Positions 44,797-53,124 of a stretch of 64,000 nucleotides of DNA are shown here, in pieces. Below the pieces are notes generated by a model. That model was not told where the DNA came from. It saw only the letters and a program-made list of their open reading frames with translations, and did not search any database. A program made the position numbers and the translations under genes. Each line of letters opens with the position of its first letter. Position 1 is the stretch's first letter. The stretch spans positions 6,931 to 70,930 of the forward strand of contig JBPOIK010000079.1 in assembly GCA_052034525.1 (NCBI GenBank), read 5' to 3'. Source of the stretch: JAFGJQ01 sp052034525. GTDB lineage: Bacteria; Planctomycetota; Phycisphaerae; UBA1845.

Positions 44797-45212
44797 GTCG
44801 CGGTCCTTCGTTCGGGGGCCATGATACCGGCAGGTGAGCCTCGTCGGAAACCCGGCCGCCCGGCGGGGTTGTGTCGCTTGCCCGCTTTGTGTCGCGTTAC
44901 CACAACATATAGAGCGACAGGTTTCTACCGGCCGCCATCCCTGCGATCTCTGGCAAATTCGACGCGGTTGAGGTAAACTGGTGGGCTGTGTGACTCGTAT
45001 AAGAGTGCAATGGAAGACCGGTAATGTCCGCCTGCCACACGTGAAAAGGAGTGCCTGACGTAAGTCGCGAGTCACTAAGGATTTATAGCGGCTTCCCTGG
45101 TGGTATCTCACAGATGTGAGGTTCTTCCTCAGAACGCTAAGTTCAATCCTGGCAAAGAGTAGTAACGGTTTCTTCATTGACGCTGCTGCTTATCGGAGTT
45201 AAAATCCTGCCC
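44797..45212. other. Divergent intergenic region aroB/folC
   Basis: About 380-415 bases between the divergent starts. 44890-45180 is fairly AT-rich and should hold both promoters; no pair of boxes is convincing. The folC frame is open back to TTG 45177, so the end of this region may be translated. Confidence 0.4.
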
Positions 45213-46679
45213 ATGGCACGGTCAACTGCTGTTAAGACGAAACCCAAGTCGTCGTCCAAACCAGCTCGAAAACCCGCTTGCGTGACTAAGACCGCCCCAC
45301 GTCGGGCAACGGCGCGCAAGCCGAGCGGAGTATCGGTGCGGACCTACAAGGCGGCACTGAACTACCTCAGCTCACTGGTGAACTACGAGCAGGGTGGCCG
45401 GTTGGGGTACAATTCCACGAATTTCAATCTTTCCCGTATGACCCGGCTTCTTGCCGCGCTGGACAATCCTCAGCGCGAGTTCAAGACGGTCCACGTTGCG
45501 GGGACGAAGGGCAAAGGCAGCACGGCGGCGATGGTGGCCGCCATGCTCCAAGGCAACCGGCTGAAAGTCGGGTTGTATACCTCGCCGCACATTCTGACCG
45601 TTCGCGAGCGCATCGCGATCAACGGAGACATGGTTTCCGAATCCAAGTTCACCAAGCTGGTGGATGCCATCTGCCGGGTGAAGTCGCACGGAGACACCTT
45701 CACGTACTTCGAGGTTCTGACGGCCATGGCTTTTCTGCACTTCGCGGCGGAAAAGGTGGACGTGGCCGTGATTGAGACCGGCCTGGGCGGTCGGCTGGAT
45801 TCGACGAACGTCATCCGGCCGGAGGTGTGCGCCATCACGTCGATCAGCATGGATCATTCGGGTCAGCTCGGAAGCACGCTGGCGGCCATCGCCGAGGAGA
45901 AGGCCGGCATCATGAAGCAGGGCGTCCCGGTGATCAGCGCGCCGCAGCGGGCAGAGGCGCGGCAGGCGCTGGCGGCGGCTTCGGAGAAGATGGGCGCTCC
46001 GTTGCGGTTCACGGGCGAGGACATCGAGTTCAGCTACCGATTCGAGGCGTCGCGGGGGCTGGGTCCGCACACCCGGCTGTGCCTGACCACCCCGACCAGC
46101 CGGTTCGAGCATGTGCATGTGCCGCTGCTGGGCGAGCACCAGGCGATCAATTGCAGCGTGGCACTGGCCGTGGTGGACGTACTCAAGCAGCGCGGCCTGA
46201 AGATTGACGACCAGCTTGCCATTGACGGCCTGGCGTCCGTGCGGTTGAGCGGACGGATGGAGATCATCTGCGAGAACCCGCGCATTCTGGTAGACGGCGC
46301 CCACAACGCGGCCAGTGTGCATGCGCTGATGCGCGGAATCGGGCAGAACGTGCCGTACGACTCGATGATCGTGATTTTCGGCTGCCAGCGGGACAAGGAC
46401 GTGGCGGGCATGCTGCGTCATATTCAACTGGGGGCCGACAAAGTCATCTTTACCACGACGGGCTCGCCGCGCACCATGGATCCGCACGACCTGGCCTCCG
46501 CCTACGTGGACCAGTGCGGAAAAATGGCCCAGGTGGCGGAAGACCTGGAAGAGGCGATCCGCATCGCGGGCAGCGCTTTGACGCGTGAGGATCTGATCTG
46601 CATTACCGGATCCTTCTACCTGGTGGGCCGGGCCAAGCGGCTCTACGCCCAGAAGGCGGGCCAGACAGTGGGGCAGTAA
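45213..46679 (+). CDS. folC: Folylpolyglutamate synthase/dihydrofolate synthase family protein with basic N-terminal tail
   Basis: Mur-ligase-fold enzyme adding glutamate to (dihydro)folate with ATP. The core has the P-loop VHVAGTKGKGSTAAM, YTSPHILTVRERI (omega-loop/folate), TYFEVLTAMAFLHFA, ETGLGGRLDSTNVI, ITSISMDHSGQLGSTLAAIA and ILVDGAHNAAS. Before it comes an unusual tail of about 40 residues rich in Lys, Arg, Ala and Pro (TKPKSSSKPARKP, TKTAPRRATARKPSG) that resembles nucleic-acid-binding tails. From ATG 45213 it is 488 residues; TTG 45177 would add 12. Whether it is bifunctional like E. coli FolC is not visible. It is monocistronic. Confidence 0.92.
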   Translation: MARSTAVKTKPKSSSKPARKPACVTKTAPRRATARKPSGVSVRTYKAALNYLSSLVNYEQGGRLGYNSTNFNLSRMTRLLAALDNPQREFKTVHVAGTKGKGSTAAMVAAMLQGNRLKVGLYTSPHILTVRERIAINGDMVSESKFTKLVDAICRVKSHGDTFTYFEVLTAMAFLHFAAEKVDVAVIETGLGGRLDSTNVIRPEVCAITSISMDHSGQLGSTLAAIAEEKAGIMKQGVPVISAPQRAEARQALAAASEKMGAPLRFTGEDIEFSYRFEASRGLGPHTRLCLTTPTSRFEHVHVPLLGEHQAINCSVALAVVDVLKQRGLKIDDQLAIDGLASVRLSGRMEIICENPRILVDGAHNAASVHALMRGIGQNVPYDSMIVIFGCQRDKDVAGMLRHIQLGADKVIFTTTGSPRTMDPHDLASAYVDQCGKMAQVAEDLEEAIRIAGSALTREDLICITGSFYLVGRAKRLYAQKAGQTVGQ

Positions 46680-47302
46680 GCCCGCGGCCCGCCGACACCC
46701 CCACAAACACAACCACACGCCAGCGCGCGGATCGAGAACAGTCCGGGCGCTCGGCGATGTCCTGACTGGGGTTCGCGTACCAGGACGTTCCGCCTCCGGC
46801 CATCGGGGCATGGAAGCGCCTGCGCCGCTTCTGTTTCAATTCGCGGGCCGGCATGTTGCGAATCAATCGTGCCCCCGGGCGTTTCCTCTGCGTAAGGAGC
46901 ACGGTCCGGTAGGAGTTGTTCGCACCGCACGCCCGCGTGTTCGATTTGATCCAACTGCATCTTCCGACCTAGGACTATTGTCCCAACAGAATCTGCGCAT
47001 TGCGGGCCGCCACGTCTTGAAGTGATGTCATCGTGTGGCATTAGAATTATGACTTCTATTTTTGTTCTCGATTCAGCCGATAGAAATGTGTCCCGGCGCA
47101 GAAGAGAGCTGAAGGAATGTCGCCCTGTCATCTGGTGACATTGCATCGCACAGAACGGGCGGCCGCGCGGACGTCGGGAGAAACCTGCGCCGCCGAACGC
47201 CTGGCTCATTCGAAGAGAACGCTCCGCTTTGTTCCGGCATTCGATCTTGTGACGTTGCAGGTCGGGCAGAGCGAGCCGCGCGCATCAGAAGAGGTCTGAA
47301 CC
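46680..47302. other. Intergenic region upstream of the hydrogenase operon
   Basis: About 620 bases without a convincing gene. The 47020-47075 part is AT-rich. GCCGATAG (47077-47084) matches 7 of 8 positions of the sigma-28 -10 element, but the corresponding -35 (TATT, 47058-47061) is poor. No other regulatory motif is evident. Confidence 0.4.
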
Positions 47303-48832
47303 ATGTCCAACACGGTTACGATCAGTCCGCTGACCCGCATCGAGGGCCATCTGGCCATCCACACCGAGACCGAGCCGCACATCAGCGGTTCCGGCGTGCA
47401 GGTGACTCAGGCCCATTGCGAGGGGGAGATGTTTCGCGGGCTGGAGGTGATTCTGGTGGGTAGAGACCCGCTGGACGCCCAGCAGATCACGCAGCGGACC
47501 TGCGGCGTCTGCCCGATCTCTCACGGTATGGCCTCGGTGCGGGCCCAGGAGGGGGCATACGGGATTCGGCCGGTGCGGAACGGACGGCTGCTGCAGAACC
47601 TGATCGCGGCGGCCAACTATTTTCACTCGCACATCCTTCACTTCTATCAGCTCGCCGCGCTGGACTTCGTCGATGTGACGGCCGTGCTGAATTACACGGG
47701 GTCCGACCGCACTCTGCTCAAACTCAAGGCGTGGGCGCAGTCGACCCTGGATCGCAAGGATGTCTTTCCGGTGGCGCCGTTCCTGCCGCGCTACGAGGGT
47801 GACTACGTTTCCTCCACGGAGATCAACTGCGCGCTGCTTGCCCATTATGCGGATGCCTTGAAGACGCGCCGGATTTGTGACGAAATGGGGGCGGTGTTCG
47901 GCGCGCGGTTGCCGCACTCCACCGCCCTGCTGCCGGGGGGATGCACGCAGAAGCCCACGCTCGAGCGGATCCTGGCCTACCGGTCCCGGCTGGACGAGGT
48001 GCTCGCGTTCGTGGAGGACGTGTACCTGCCGGACCTGCTGGAGGTGGGTCGTCAGTTCCCGCAATATTTCGAGATCGGACGCGGATGGGGGAATCTCCTG
48101 GCGTACGGCTCGTTCGAAATGGACGACAGCGGACGGAAGTTTTTCCCGTCGGGAACGCTCATCGACGGCAAGTGGGAGGCGTTCGATCCGCGTCACATCA
48201 GCGAAGACGTCAGCGCGGCCTGGTACGAGGACGACGCGGCCCGTCATCCGTTCGAGGGCCAGACGCTTCCCAAGCCGGGCAAGCCGCGGGCGTATTCCTG
48301 GATCAAGGCGCCGCGCTATCGAGGACTGCCGCTGGAAGTCGGTCCGCTCGCCCGGATGCTCGTGCACTACCACGCGGGGACCGGCGGCTGGGCGCGCGAG
48401 CTCGTGGACTCGATCTGCCAGAAGCTCGGCGTCACGCCGGACAAACTGGTGTCCGTGATGGGTCGACACGTGACCCGGGGGCTGGAGACGCTGGCCCTGG
48501 TGCGGCAGTGTTTCCGCTGGCTGGACGAGATTGCCGTGGATCAGCCGGCCGTCACCGAGTTTGAGTTTCCCAAAAACGGCAAGGGGGCGGGCCTGGTGGA
48601 GGCCCCGCGCGGCGCGCTGGGCCACTGGCTGACCATCGAAGATTACAAGGTGAAAGCATATCAGAGCGTGGTGCCGACGACGTGGAATTGCTCGCCTCGG
48701 GACTCGAAGGGGCAGTCCGGCCCGGTGGAGAAGGCGCTGGAGGGCACGCGGGTGGCCGACGCATCCCAGCCGATCGAGCTGGGCCGCATCGTACGCTCGT
48801 TCGATCCATGCCTGGCGTGCGCGGTTCATTGA
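47303..48832 (+). CDS. [NiFe] hydrogenase large subunit without C-terminal maturation peptide
   Basis: Carries the Ni-Fe active site that splits or makes H2. The 509-residue protein has ISPLTRIEGHL at the N-terminus, L1 motif QRTCGVCPISHG (Cys67, Cys70, His74) and L2 motif FDPCLACAVH (Cys503, Cys506, His509). His509 is the last residue: TGA follows immediately, so the 15-or-so-residue peptide that a HypD/HyaD-type protease normally removes is absent. This is known for H2-sensing and some energy-converting hydrogenases. The small-subunit gene follows by 47 bases, the reverse of the usual small-large order, and no hyp or cytochrome genes are nearby. It should be exported bound to its Tat-carrying partner. 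Confidence 0.95.
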   Translation: MSNTVTISPLTRIEGHLAIHTETEPHISGSGVQVTQAHCEGEMFRGLEVILVGRDPLDAQQITQRTCGVCPISHGMASVRAQEGAYGIRPVRNGRLLQNLIAAANYFHSHILHFYQLAALDFVDVTAVLNYTGSDRTLLKLKAWAQSTLDRKDVFPVAPFLPRYEGDYVSSTEINCALLAHYADALKTRRICDEMGAVFGARLPHSTALLPGGCTQKPTLERILAYRSRLDEVLAFVEDVYLPDLLEVGRQFPQYFEIGRGWGNLLAYGSFEMDDSGRKFFPSGTLIDGKWEAFDPRHISEDVSAAWYEDDAARHPFEGQTLPKPGKPRAYSWIKAPRYRGLPLEVGPLARMLVHYHAGTGGWARELVDSICQKLGVTPDKLVSVMGRHVTRGLETLALVRQCFRWLDEIAVDQPAVTEFEFPKNGKGAGLVEAPRGALGHWLTIEDYKVKAYQSVVPTTWNCSPRDSKGQSGPVEKALEGTRVADASQPIELGRIVRSFDPCLACAVH

Positions 48833-48879
48833 CCGCGTCCGGGGCCGACGGGGCGGGGTCGCCCGTGGAGATGACAGTG

Positions 48880-49842
48880 ATGGCAGAGATTTCGCGAAGG
48901 GAATTCCTCGGGATGGGCGCCGCGCTGGCGGCCGGCGCCGGACTGGGCCCCAGCGCGGCGCGGGCCCTGGCCAACGGGCTGGAGCGGGTGTTCAGCGGCC
49001 AGAAACGGGTGGTATGGCTGCAAGGCATGTCCTGCACCGGGTGCAGCGTGTCGCTGCTGAACTCCGACGAACCGGGGCCGGTGGAACTGATCACGCAGGT
49101 AATATCCGTCGTGTTCCATCCGACCCTTTCGGCGGCGCAGGGCGATCTGGTCACCCAAACGCTGGATCGGCTCAGCGAGGCGGGAGACTTTTACCTGGTG
49201 CTCGAAGGGGCGGTGTGCCCGCAGATGCCCCAGGCGTGTACGATCGCCGGCAAGCCGCTGACCGAGCTGCTGCCGCCCTTGCTGCGGCGGGCGCAATTCG
49301 TGCTGACGGCCGGTTCCTGCGCGGCGTTCGGCGGTATCCCGGGTGCGGAAGGGAACCTCACCGGCGCGATAGGGCTGAAGGAATTCATGATCGGCCAGGG
49401 GATTTCCGTGGAACGCAAGCTGGTGAACTGCCCGGGCTGCCCGGTCCATCCGCACACGCTGGTCACCACGTTGGCGTATCTGGCGGGCGTGGGGTATCCG
49501 GCCGTCGATCCGGCCACGCTGACGCCGGACATGATCTGCTCCGCGTCCGTTCACGACGACTGCCCGCGATTCCATCACTGGCAGAAGGGGCACTTCGCGG
49601 AGCACTTCGGGGATGAAGGGTGCCTGTTCAAGCTGGGGTGCCTGGGGCCGTTGAGCCATTCGAACTGCTCGCACCGTCAGTGGAACGGGGGAATCAACTG
49701 GTGCATACGAGCCGGGGCGCCGTGCATTGCGTGTACGAGCGAGGATTTTGCGAAGCGCAAATCGTTCCCATTCTATCGCCATGGTGAGAAGTATCACACG
49801 GTGGCGTATGGTGATGAAGACCGAAAGGGGACTGCGACATGA
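48880..49842 (+). CDS. [NiFe] hydrogenase small subunit, Tat-exported
   Basis: Electron-transfer subunit with three iron-sulfur clusters, 320 residues. The Tat signal SRREFLGMGAALAAGAG begins at residue 5. Proximal cluster: Cys52, Cys55, Cys147, Cys187 (with an extra Cys184 in NCPGCP). Distal: His225, Cys228, Cys248, Cys254. Medial: Cys263, Cys282, Cys285 and Cys275, where many uptake hydrogenases have Pro and a [3Fe-4S] cluster; four Cys imply [4Fe-4S]. There is no C-terminal membrane helix, so the enzyme should be a soluble periplasmic dimer. ATG 48880 has GGAG nine bases upstream. Its stop overlaps the start of the chemotaxis-receptor gene (ATGA). Confidence 0.94.
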   Translation: MAEISRREFLGMGAALAAGAGLGPSAARALANGLERVFSGQKRVVWLQGMSCTGCSVSLLNSDEPGPVELITQVISVVFHPTLSAAQGDLVTQTLDRLSEAGDFYLVLEGAVCPQMPQACTIAGKPLTELLPPLLRRAQFVLTAGSCAAFGGIPGAEGNLTGAIGLKEFMIGQGISVERKLVNCPGCPVHPHTLVTTLAYLAGVGYPAVDPATLTPDMICSASVHDDCPRFHHWQKGHFAEHFGDEGCLFKLGCLGPLSHSNCSHRQWNGGINWCIRAGAPCIACTSEDFAKRKSFPFYRHGEKYHTVAYGDEDRKGTAT

Positions 49843-51329
49843 TGCTGAAAGAAGCCAGCCTGGCCCGACGGATGTACGTGCCGACGATCGGACTGTTTGT
49901 CGTGTCGATGGCGGTGCTGCTCGGCATTCAGCACACGTTGTACGTGCGCGGTTTTGAGGACACACTGGGAAGAATCGAAGGTTCATCCCTGGACGTGCAG
50001 CGCGAGTCGTCGAAGGGGATGGCCCAGGGCATCTGGGCCGCCACCGACCGCTGGCTGCAGACCGGCGAGCACACCCAGTTCGTGGATTTTGCGCACCGGC
50101 AGAGAGAACAATCGTCCATCGGAGTGATTGCTTTCGTCGGTCTGTCCGGGACGGCCGAGCTGGCCTCGCCCGTACAACACGTAGGCACGCCGCTGGCCGA
50201 GGGTGTCTGGGACCAGGCAGCCGAGACTTCGGACTTGATCCTGCGGGAGGATGCGAAGGCGATTAACCTGTATCAGCCGCTGCACGTCACGCCGGACATG
50301 CGGCGGCTTCGGCCGGACATGGAGGTAGGTACGCTGTACGGCCTGCTGCATCTGGAGTTTCCCAAGGACGAGTTGAACAAGATGCTGGCAGATGCCCGCT
50401 CCGTGTTTGAGGGCCGGGTCAGACAATCCCTGACGCTGACCTGCGCGACGGGCGTCGCCGCCCTGGTGGTGATGGCGGTCAGCCTGTTCCCATTGGTCGT
50501 CCTCCCGCTGGTGCGTTCTCTGCAGGGAGTCATCGGAAACCTGGGTGAGGGCTCGAAGGAACTGGTGGAGATTTCCCGGCAGATCGGCGGAGCGAGTCAG
50601 CGACTGGCGACCTCGGCCTCGGAGCAGGCGTCGTCCCTGGAGGAGACCAGCAGTGCCATGGAGCAGATGTCGGCCATGACGCGGACGAATGCGGCGAACG
50701 CCCGCGAAGCCGACACGTTGAGCGCGCAGGCCCAGGAGAACGCCGCCGCGGGCGACCAGACGATGGTCCGGCTGACGCAGGCCATGACCAGCATCAACGA
50801 GTCGTCAGCCCAGATCGCCAAAATCATCAAAGTCATCGAGGAAATCGCCTTCCAGACGAATTTGCTGGCCCTGAACGCCGCCGTGGAGGCGGCCCGGGCG
50901 GGCGAGCACGGCAAAGGCTTCGCAGTGGTGGCCGACGAGGTACGGAACCTGGCCAGTCGGGCGGCCGAAGCGGCCCGGAACACGCGAACGCTGGTGGAGG
51001 ATTCGGTGGGGCGGGCGCGGGACGGCGTTGAGGCCGTCCGTGAGGCGGGAGTCGCCTTCGGGGCGATTGTGGCCAGTACGCAACGGGTATCGGAACTGGT
51101 GGGAGAAATCGCCCGGGCATCCGAGCAACAGGCGCAGGGGGTCGACCAAGTCAACAGCGCTGTGTCACAGATGTCGCAGATGACCCAGGAGTCGGCTTCC
51201 GAAGCGAGTCACTCCTCCTCCGTGGCCGAGCAACTCGGCCTGCAGGCGGAGTCGGTGAAAGACATGGTGGGCGCGCTGGTGGGCATTGTGAAAGGCGCTG
51301 GAGCCGCACGGGAAGAACAGGAACTCTGA
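49839..51329 (+). CDS. Methyl-accepting chemotaxis protein coupled to the hydrogenase
   Basis: A 496-residue chemoreceptor. Membrane helix 1 (about 13-33), a periplasmic sensor region of about 165 residues without a recognised Cache or PAS signature, and membrane helix 2 (about 198-226, with VVMAVSLFPLVVLPLV). The cytoplasmic signalling hairpin follows, with the conserved tip EEIAFQTNLLALNAAVEAAR, then GKGFAVVADEVRNLASR. The typical HAMP linker is missing: the segment after helix 2 (RSLQGVIGNLGEG) runs straight into the methylation helices. There is no CheR-binding pentapeptide at the C-terminus (EEQEL). It starts in the ATGA shared with the hydrogenase small subunit, so translation is coupled. 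Confidence 0.93.
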   Translation: MMLKEASLARRMYVPTIGLFVVSMAVLLGIQHTLYVRGFEDTLGRIEGSSLDVQRESSKGMAQGIWAATDRWLQTGEHTQFVDFAHRQREQSSIGVIAFVGLSGTAELASPVQHVGTPLAEGVWDQAAETSDLILREDAKAINLYQPLHVTPDMRRLRPDMEVGTLYGLLHLEFPKDELNKMLADARSVFEGRVRQSLTLTCATGVAALVVMAVSLFPLVVLPLVRSLQGVIGNLGEGSKELVEISRQIGGASQRLATSASEQASSLEETSSAMEQMSAMTRTNAANAREADTLSAQAQENAAAGDQTMVRLTQAMTSINESSAQIAKIIKVIEEIAFQTNLLALNAAVEAARAGEHGKGFAVVADEVRNLASRAAEAARNTRTLVEDSVGRARDGVEAVREAGVAFGAIVASTQRVSELVGEIARASEQQAQGVDQVNSAVSQMSQMTQESASEASHSSSVAEQLGLQAESVKDMVGALVGIVKGAGAAREEQEL

Positions 51330-51420
51330 AATCGCATCGCCAGGGGACTCTCGCTTGACGAGAGGGGGCGGCGCCCCTGCCGGCAGCAAGCGGCCCCCCC
51401 CCAAGCGCGAGCCGATGGGA

Positions 51421-51460
51421 TCGAGGAATCAAGGGATCGAGGGATCAAGGGATCCGGGGA
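51421..51460. repeat. Second copy of the GGGATCGA tandem repeat
   Basis: Four to five units of the form GGGATCGAGG / AATCAAGGGATC, the same unit as the block at 10376-10532, 41 kb away. It is again located directly downstream of a coding region's end. Confidence 0.75.
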
Positions 51461-51547
51461 AGGTGGCCCCCCACGCGCGAGCCGATGGCCCTGCGGAAGA
51501 CTGGCACAGACGATGCACCACATTTGCACCAAATCAGGCGCAATTCA

Positions 51548-51668
51548 CAGGACGTCGGCGAACGTCGGCGAACAACGGACATCGGCGGCCAGAGAAAATA
51601 GGACGCCCACAACCCCTTGAGTAAGGGACAGATACGAACGTCGGCGGACGTCGACGAACACCGGCGGG
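51548..51668. repeat. Short direct repeats of ACGTCGGCG
   Basis: ACGTCGGCGA occurs twice at 51553-51573. ACGTCGGCGGACGTCGACG and a further CGGCG-rich run follow at 51636-51668, flanking a unique core with CCCTTGAGTAAGGG (51614-51627, an inverted repeat). Its purpose is unknown. It abuts tRNA-Lys. Confidence 0.55.
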
Positions 51669-51672
51669 CGAC

Positions 51673-51745
<73 letters not shown>

Positions 51746-51759
51746 AAAGACAGACCCGT

Positions 51760-51788
51760 ATTGAATCGCGAAAAACAGGGGCTGTCAA
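51760..51788 (-). promoter_or_regulatory. Sigma-70-type promoter of tRNA-Lys
   Basis: On the minus strand, TTGACA (51788-51783), 17 bases, TTCAAT (51765-51760), 15 bases before the tRNA 5' end. Confidence 0.7.
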
Positions 51789-51829
51789 CGTGGGCAGACT
51801 CCGACGAGACCGAGTCCGCCTCGGCGAAA

Positions 51830-52864
51830 TCACCGCTGCCGGTGCACCATGAAATGCGCCAATCCCGCCAGCGAGTCGCGTGCCGGGCCGGGCGGTAACG
51901 CACGCAAGTGCTCGATAGCCTGTCCCAGAAACCCGCTCGCCCGCTCCATCGCGTATTGCAGGCTCCCGCACTCGTTCAGCCAGTCTCGCACCTCCGCCGC
52001 GGGTGCCCGCGAGCCATTGCCCAGCACCGCCGCCAGCCGACGCGCAACCGCCGGCTCCCCTTGACGCAGACAGTGAATGGCAGGCAACGTCGGCTTGCCC
52101 AGATCCAGGTCCCGACCCAGGGTCTTGCCCATTTCGGCCTCCGTGCCGGTGATGTCCAGCACGTCGTCAACGATCTGGAACGCCACCCCCACCAGTCGGC
52201 CGAACGCGCTCATGGCCCGGACCGCATCCGGCGAAGCATCCGCAAAATGAGCGCCCAATTCGCCGCAGACGGCGGTCAACGCGGCGGTCTTCCGGTCGAT
52301 GATGTCAAAATACTCGGCCTCCGTCAGCTCGCAGTTGCCCCGATGGTGGCTCTGCATCAACTCGCCTTCGCAGACCGTCGTGGTGGTGGCTCCGATGCGG
52401 CAGGCCGCGTGCCGCCCCGCAACCGAGCTGCACAGGTGATAGGCCTGGGATACCAGGTAATCCCCCAGGAGCACGGCCGTCTCGTTGCCGTGCAACGCGC
52501 TGACGGTGGGACGCCGGCGGCGAAGGTCCGCGTGGTCCAGCACGTCGTCGTGCAGAAGCGTGGCCACATGGATCATCTCCACGACAGTCGCCACGACGAT
52601 GTGGGTTTCGGTGATGTCCCCGACCGCCCGGCCCGTCAGAAGCAACAGGGCCGGCCGGAGCATCTTGCCGCGATACCCGTGGACGTAGGTGCTCAGCTCG
52701 TTGACAAACGGGAAGTCGCTGAACAGCGTGTCCTCAAAAAGCCGGCGGACCCGTGCCAGATCATCCAGGATCGGCGCATAATACTCCGCCAGCCCGCGTC
52801 CGTTTGCATCGCCGCCGGCGGCCGGTGAGTTTTCCTGAGTCCAATCGGAGAACGTCAATGCCAT
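51830..52864 (-). CDS. Long-chain polyprenyl diphosphate synthase
   Basis: Trans-isoprenyl diphosphate synthase extending allylic diphosphates with isopentenyl diphosphate, giving for example the side chain of quinones. The 344-residue protein has the first Asp-rich motif LLHDDVLDHADLRRRRP with no bulky residue just before it (His-Asp), the GNETAVLLGDYLVSQA helix, and the second motif QIVDDVLDITG followed by GKTLGRDLDLGKPTLP. The pattern fits octaprenyl/heptaprenyl-type enzymes (IspB/HepT) rather than short-chain farnesyl synthases. In-frame starts at 52864 and 52873 are equally possible; neither has a strong ribosome-binding site. Quinone-ring genes are not in the window. Confidence 0.92.
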   Translation of the reverse strand: MALTFSDWTQENSPAAGGDANGRGLAEYYAPILDDLARVRRLFEDTLFSDFPFVNELSTYVHGYRGKMLRPALLLLTGRAVGDITETHIVVATVVEMIHVATLLHDDVLDHADLRRRRPTVSALHGNETAVLLGDYLVSQAYHLCSSVAGRHAACRIGATTTTVCEGELMQSHHRGNCELTEAEYFDIIDRKTAALTAVCGELGAHFADASPDAVRAMSAFGRLVGVAFQIVDDVLDITGTEAEMGKTLGRDLDLGKPTLPAIHCLRQGEPAVARRLAAVLGNGSRAPAAEVRDWLNECGSLQYAMERASGFLGQAIEHLRALPPGPARDSLAGLAHFMVHRQR

Positions 52865-53124
52865 GGTATCCATTCTAGAGCGGTCCGAATCCGCCGCCCA
52901 CAATGTTTCAAAACTTTTGAAAACAAGTGAAATTTACCGTGCCGAGATCCGGACGCCCGGCGGCACCACCGACCTTCTGAACGAGAGGCCGGACAATTCG
53001 CCGGCCGAACCGGCCGACCCCGGAGAGAGGCCGATGAAGGGCTCTCGACCCAGCGCATTTGTGGGAACCTGTCGGAGCGGGAAGGAACCCTCACGCCCCA
53101 ACCAGGGGAGGGCCACGCCGGGGG

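Larger units (their letters stand above)
51330..51672. other. Repeat-rich intergenic region
   Basis: About 340 bases between the chemoreceptor and tRNA-Lys with no gene, made largely of two repeat blocks described separately. GGGGGCGGCGCCCC (51363-51376) is a GC palindrome. Confidence 0.6.
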
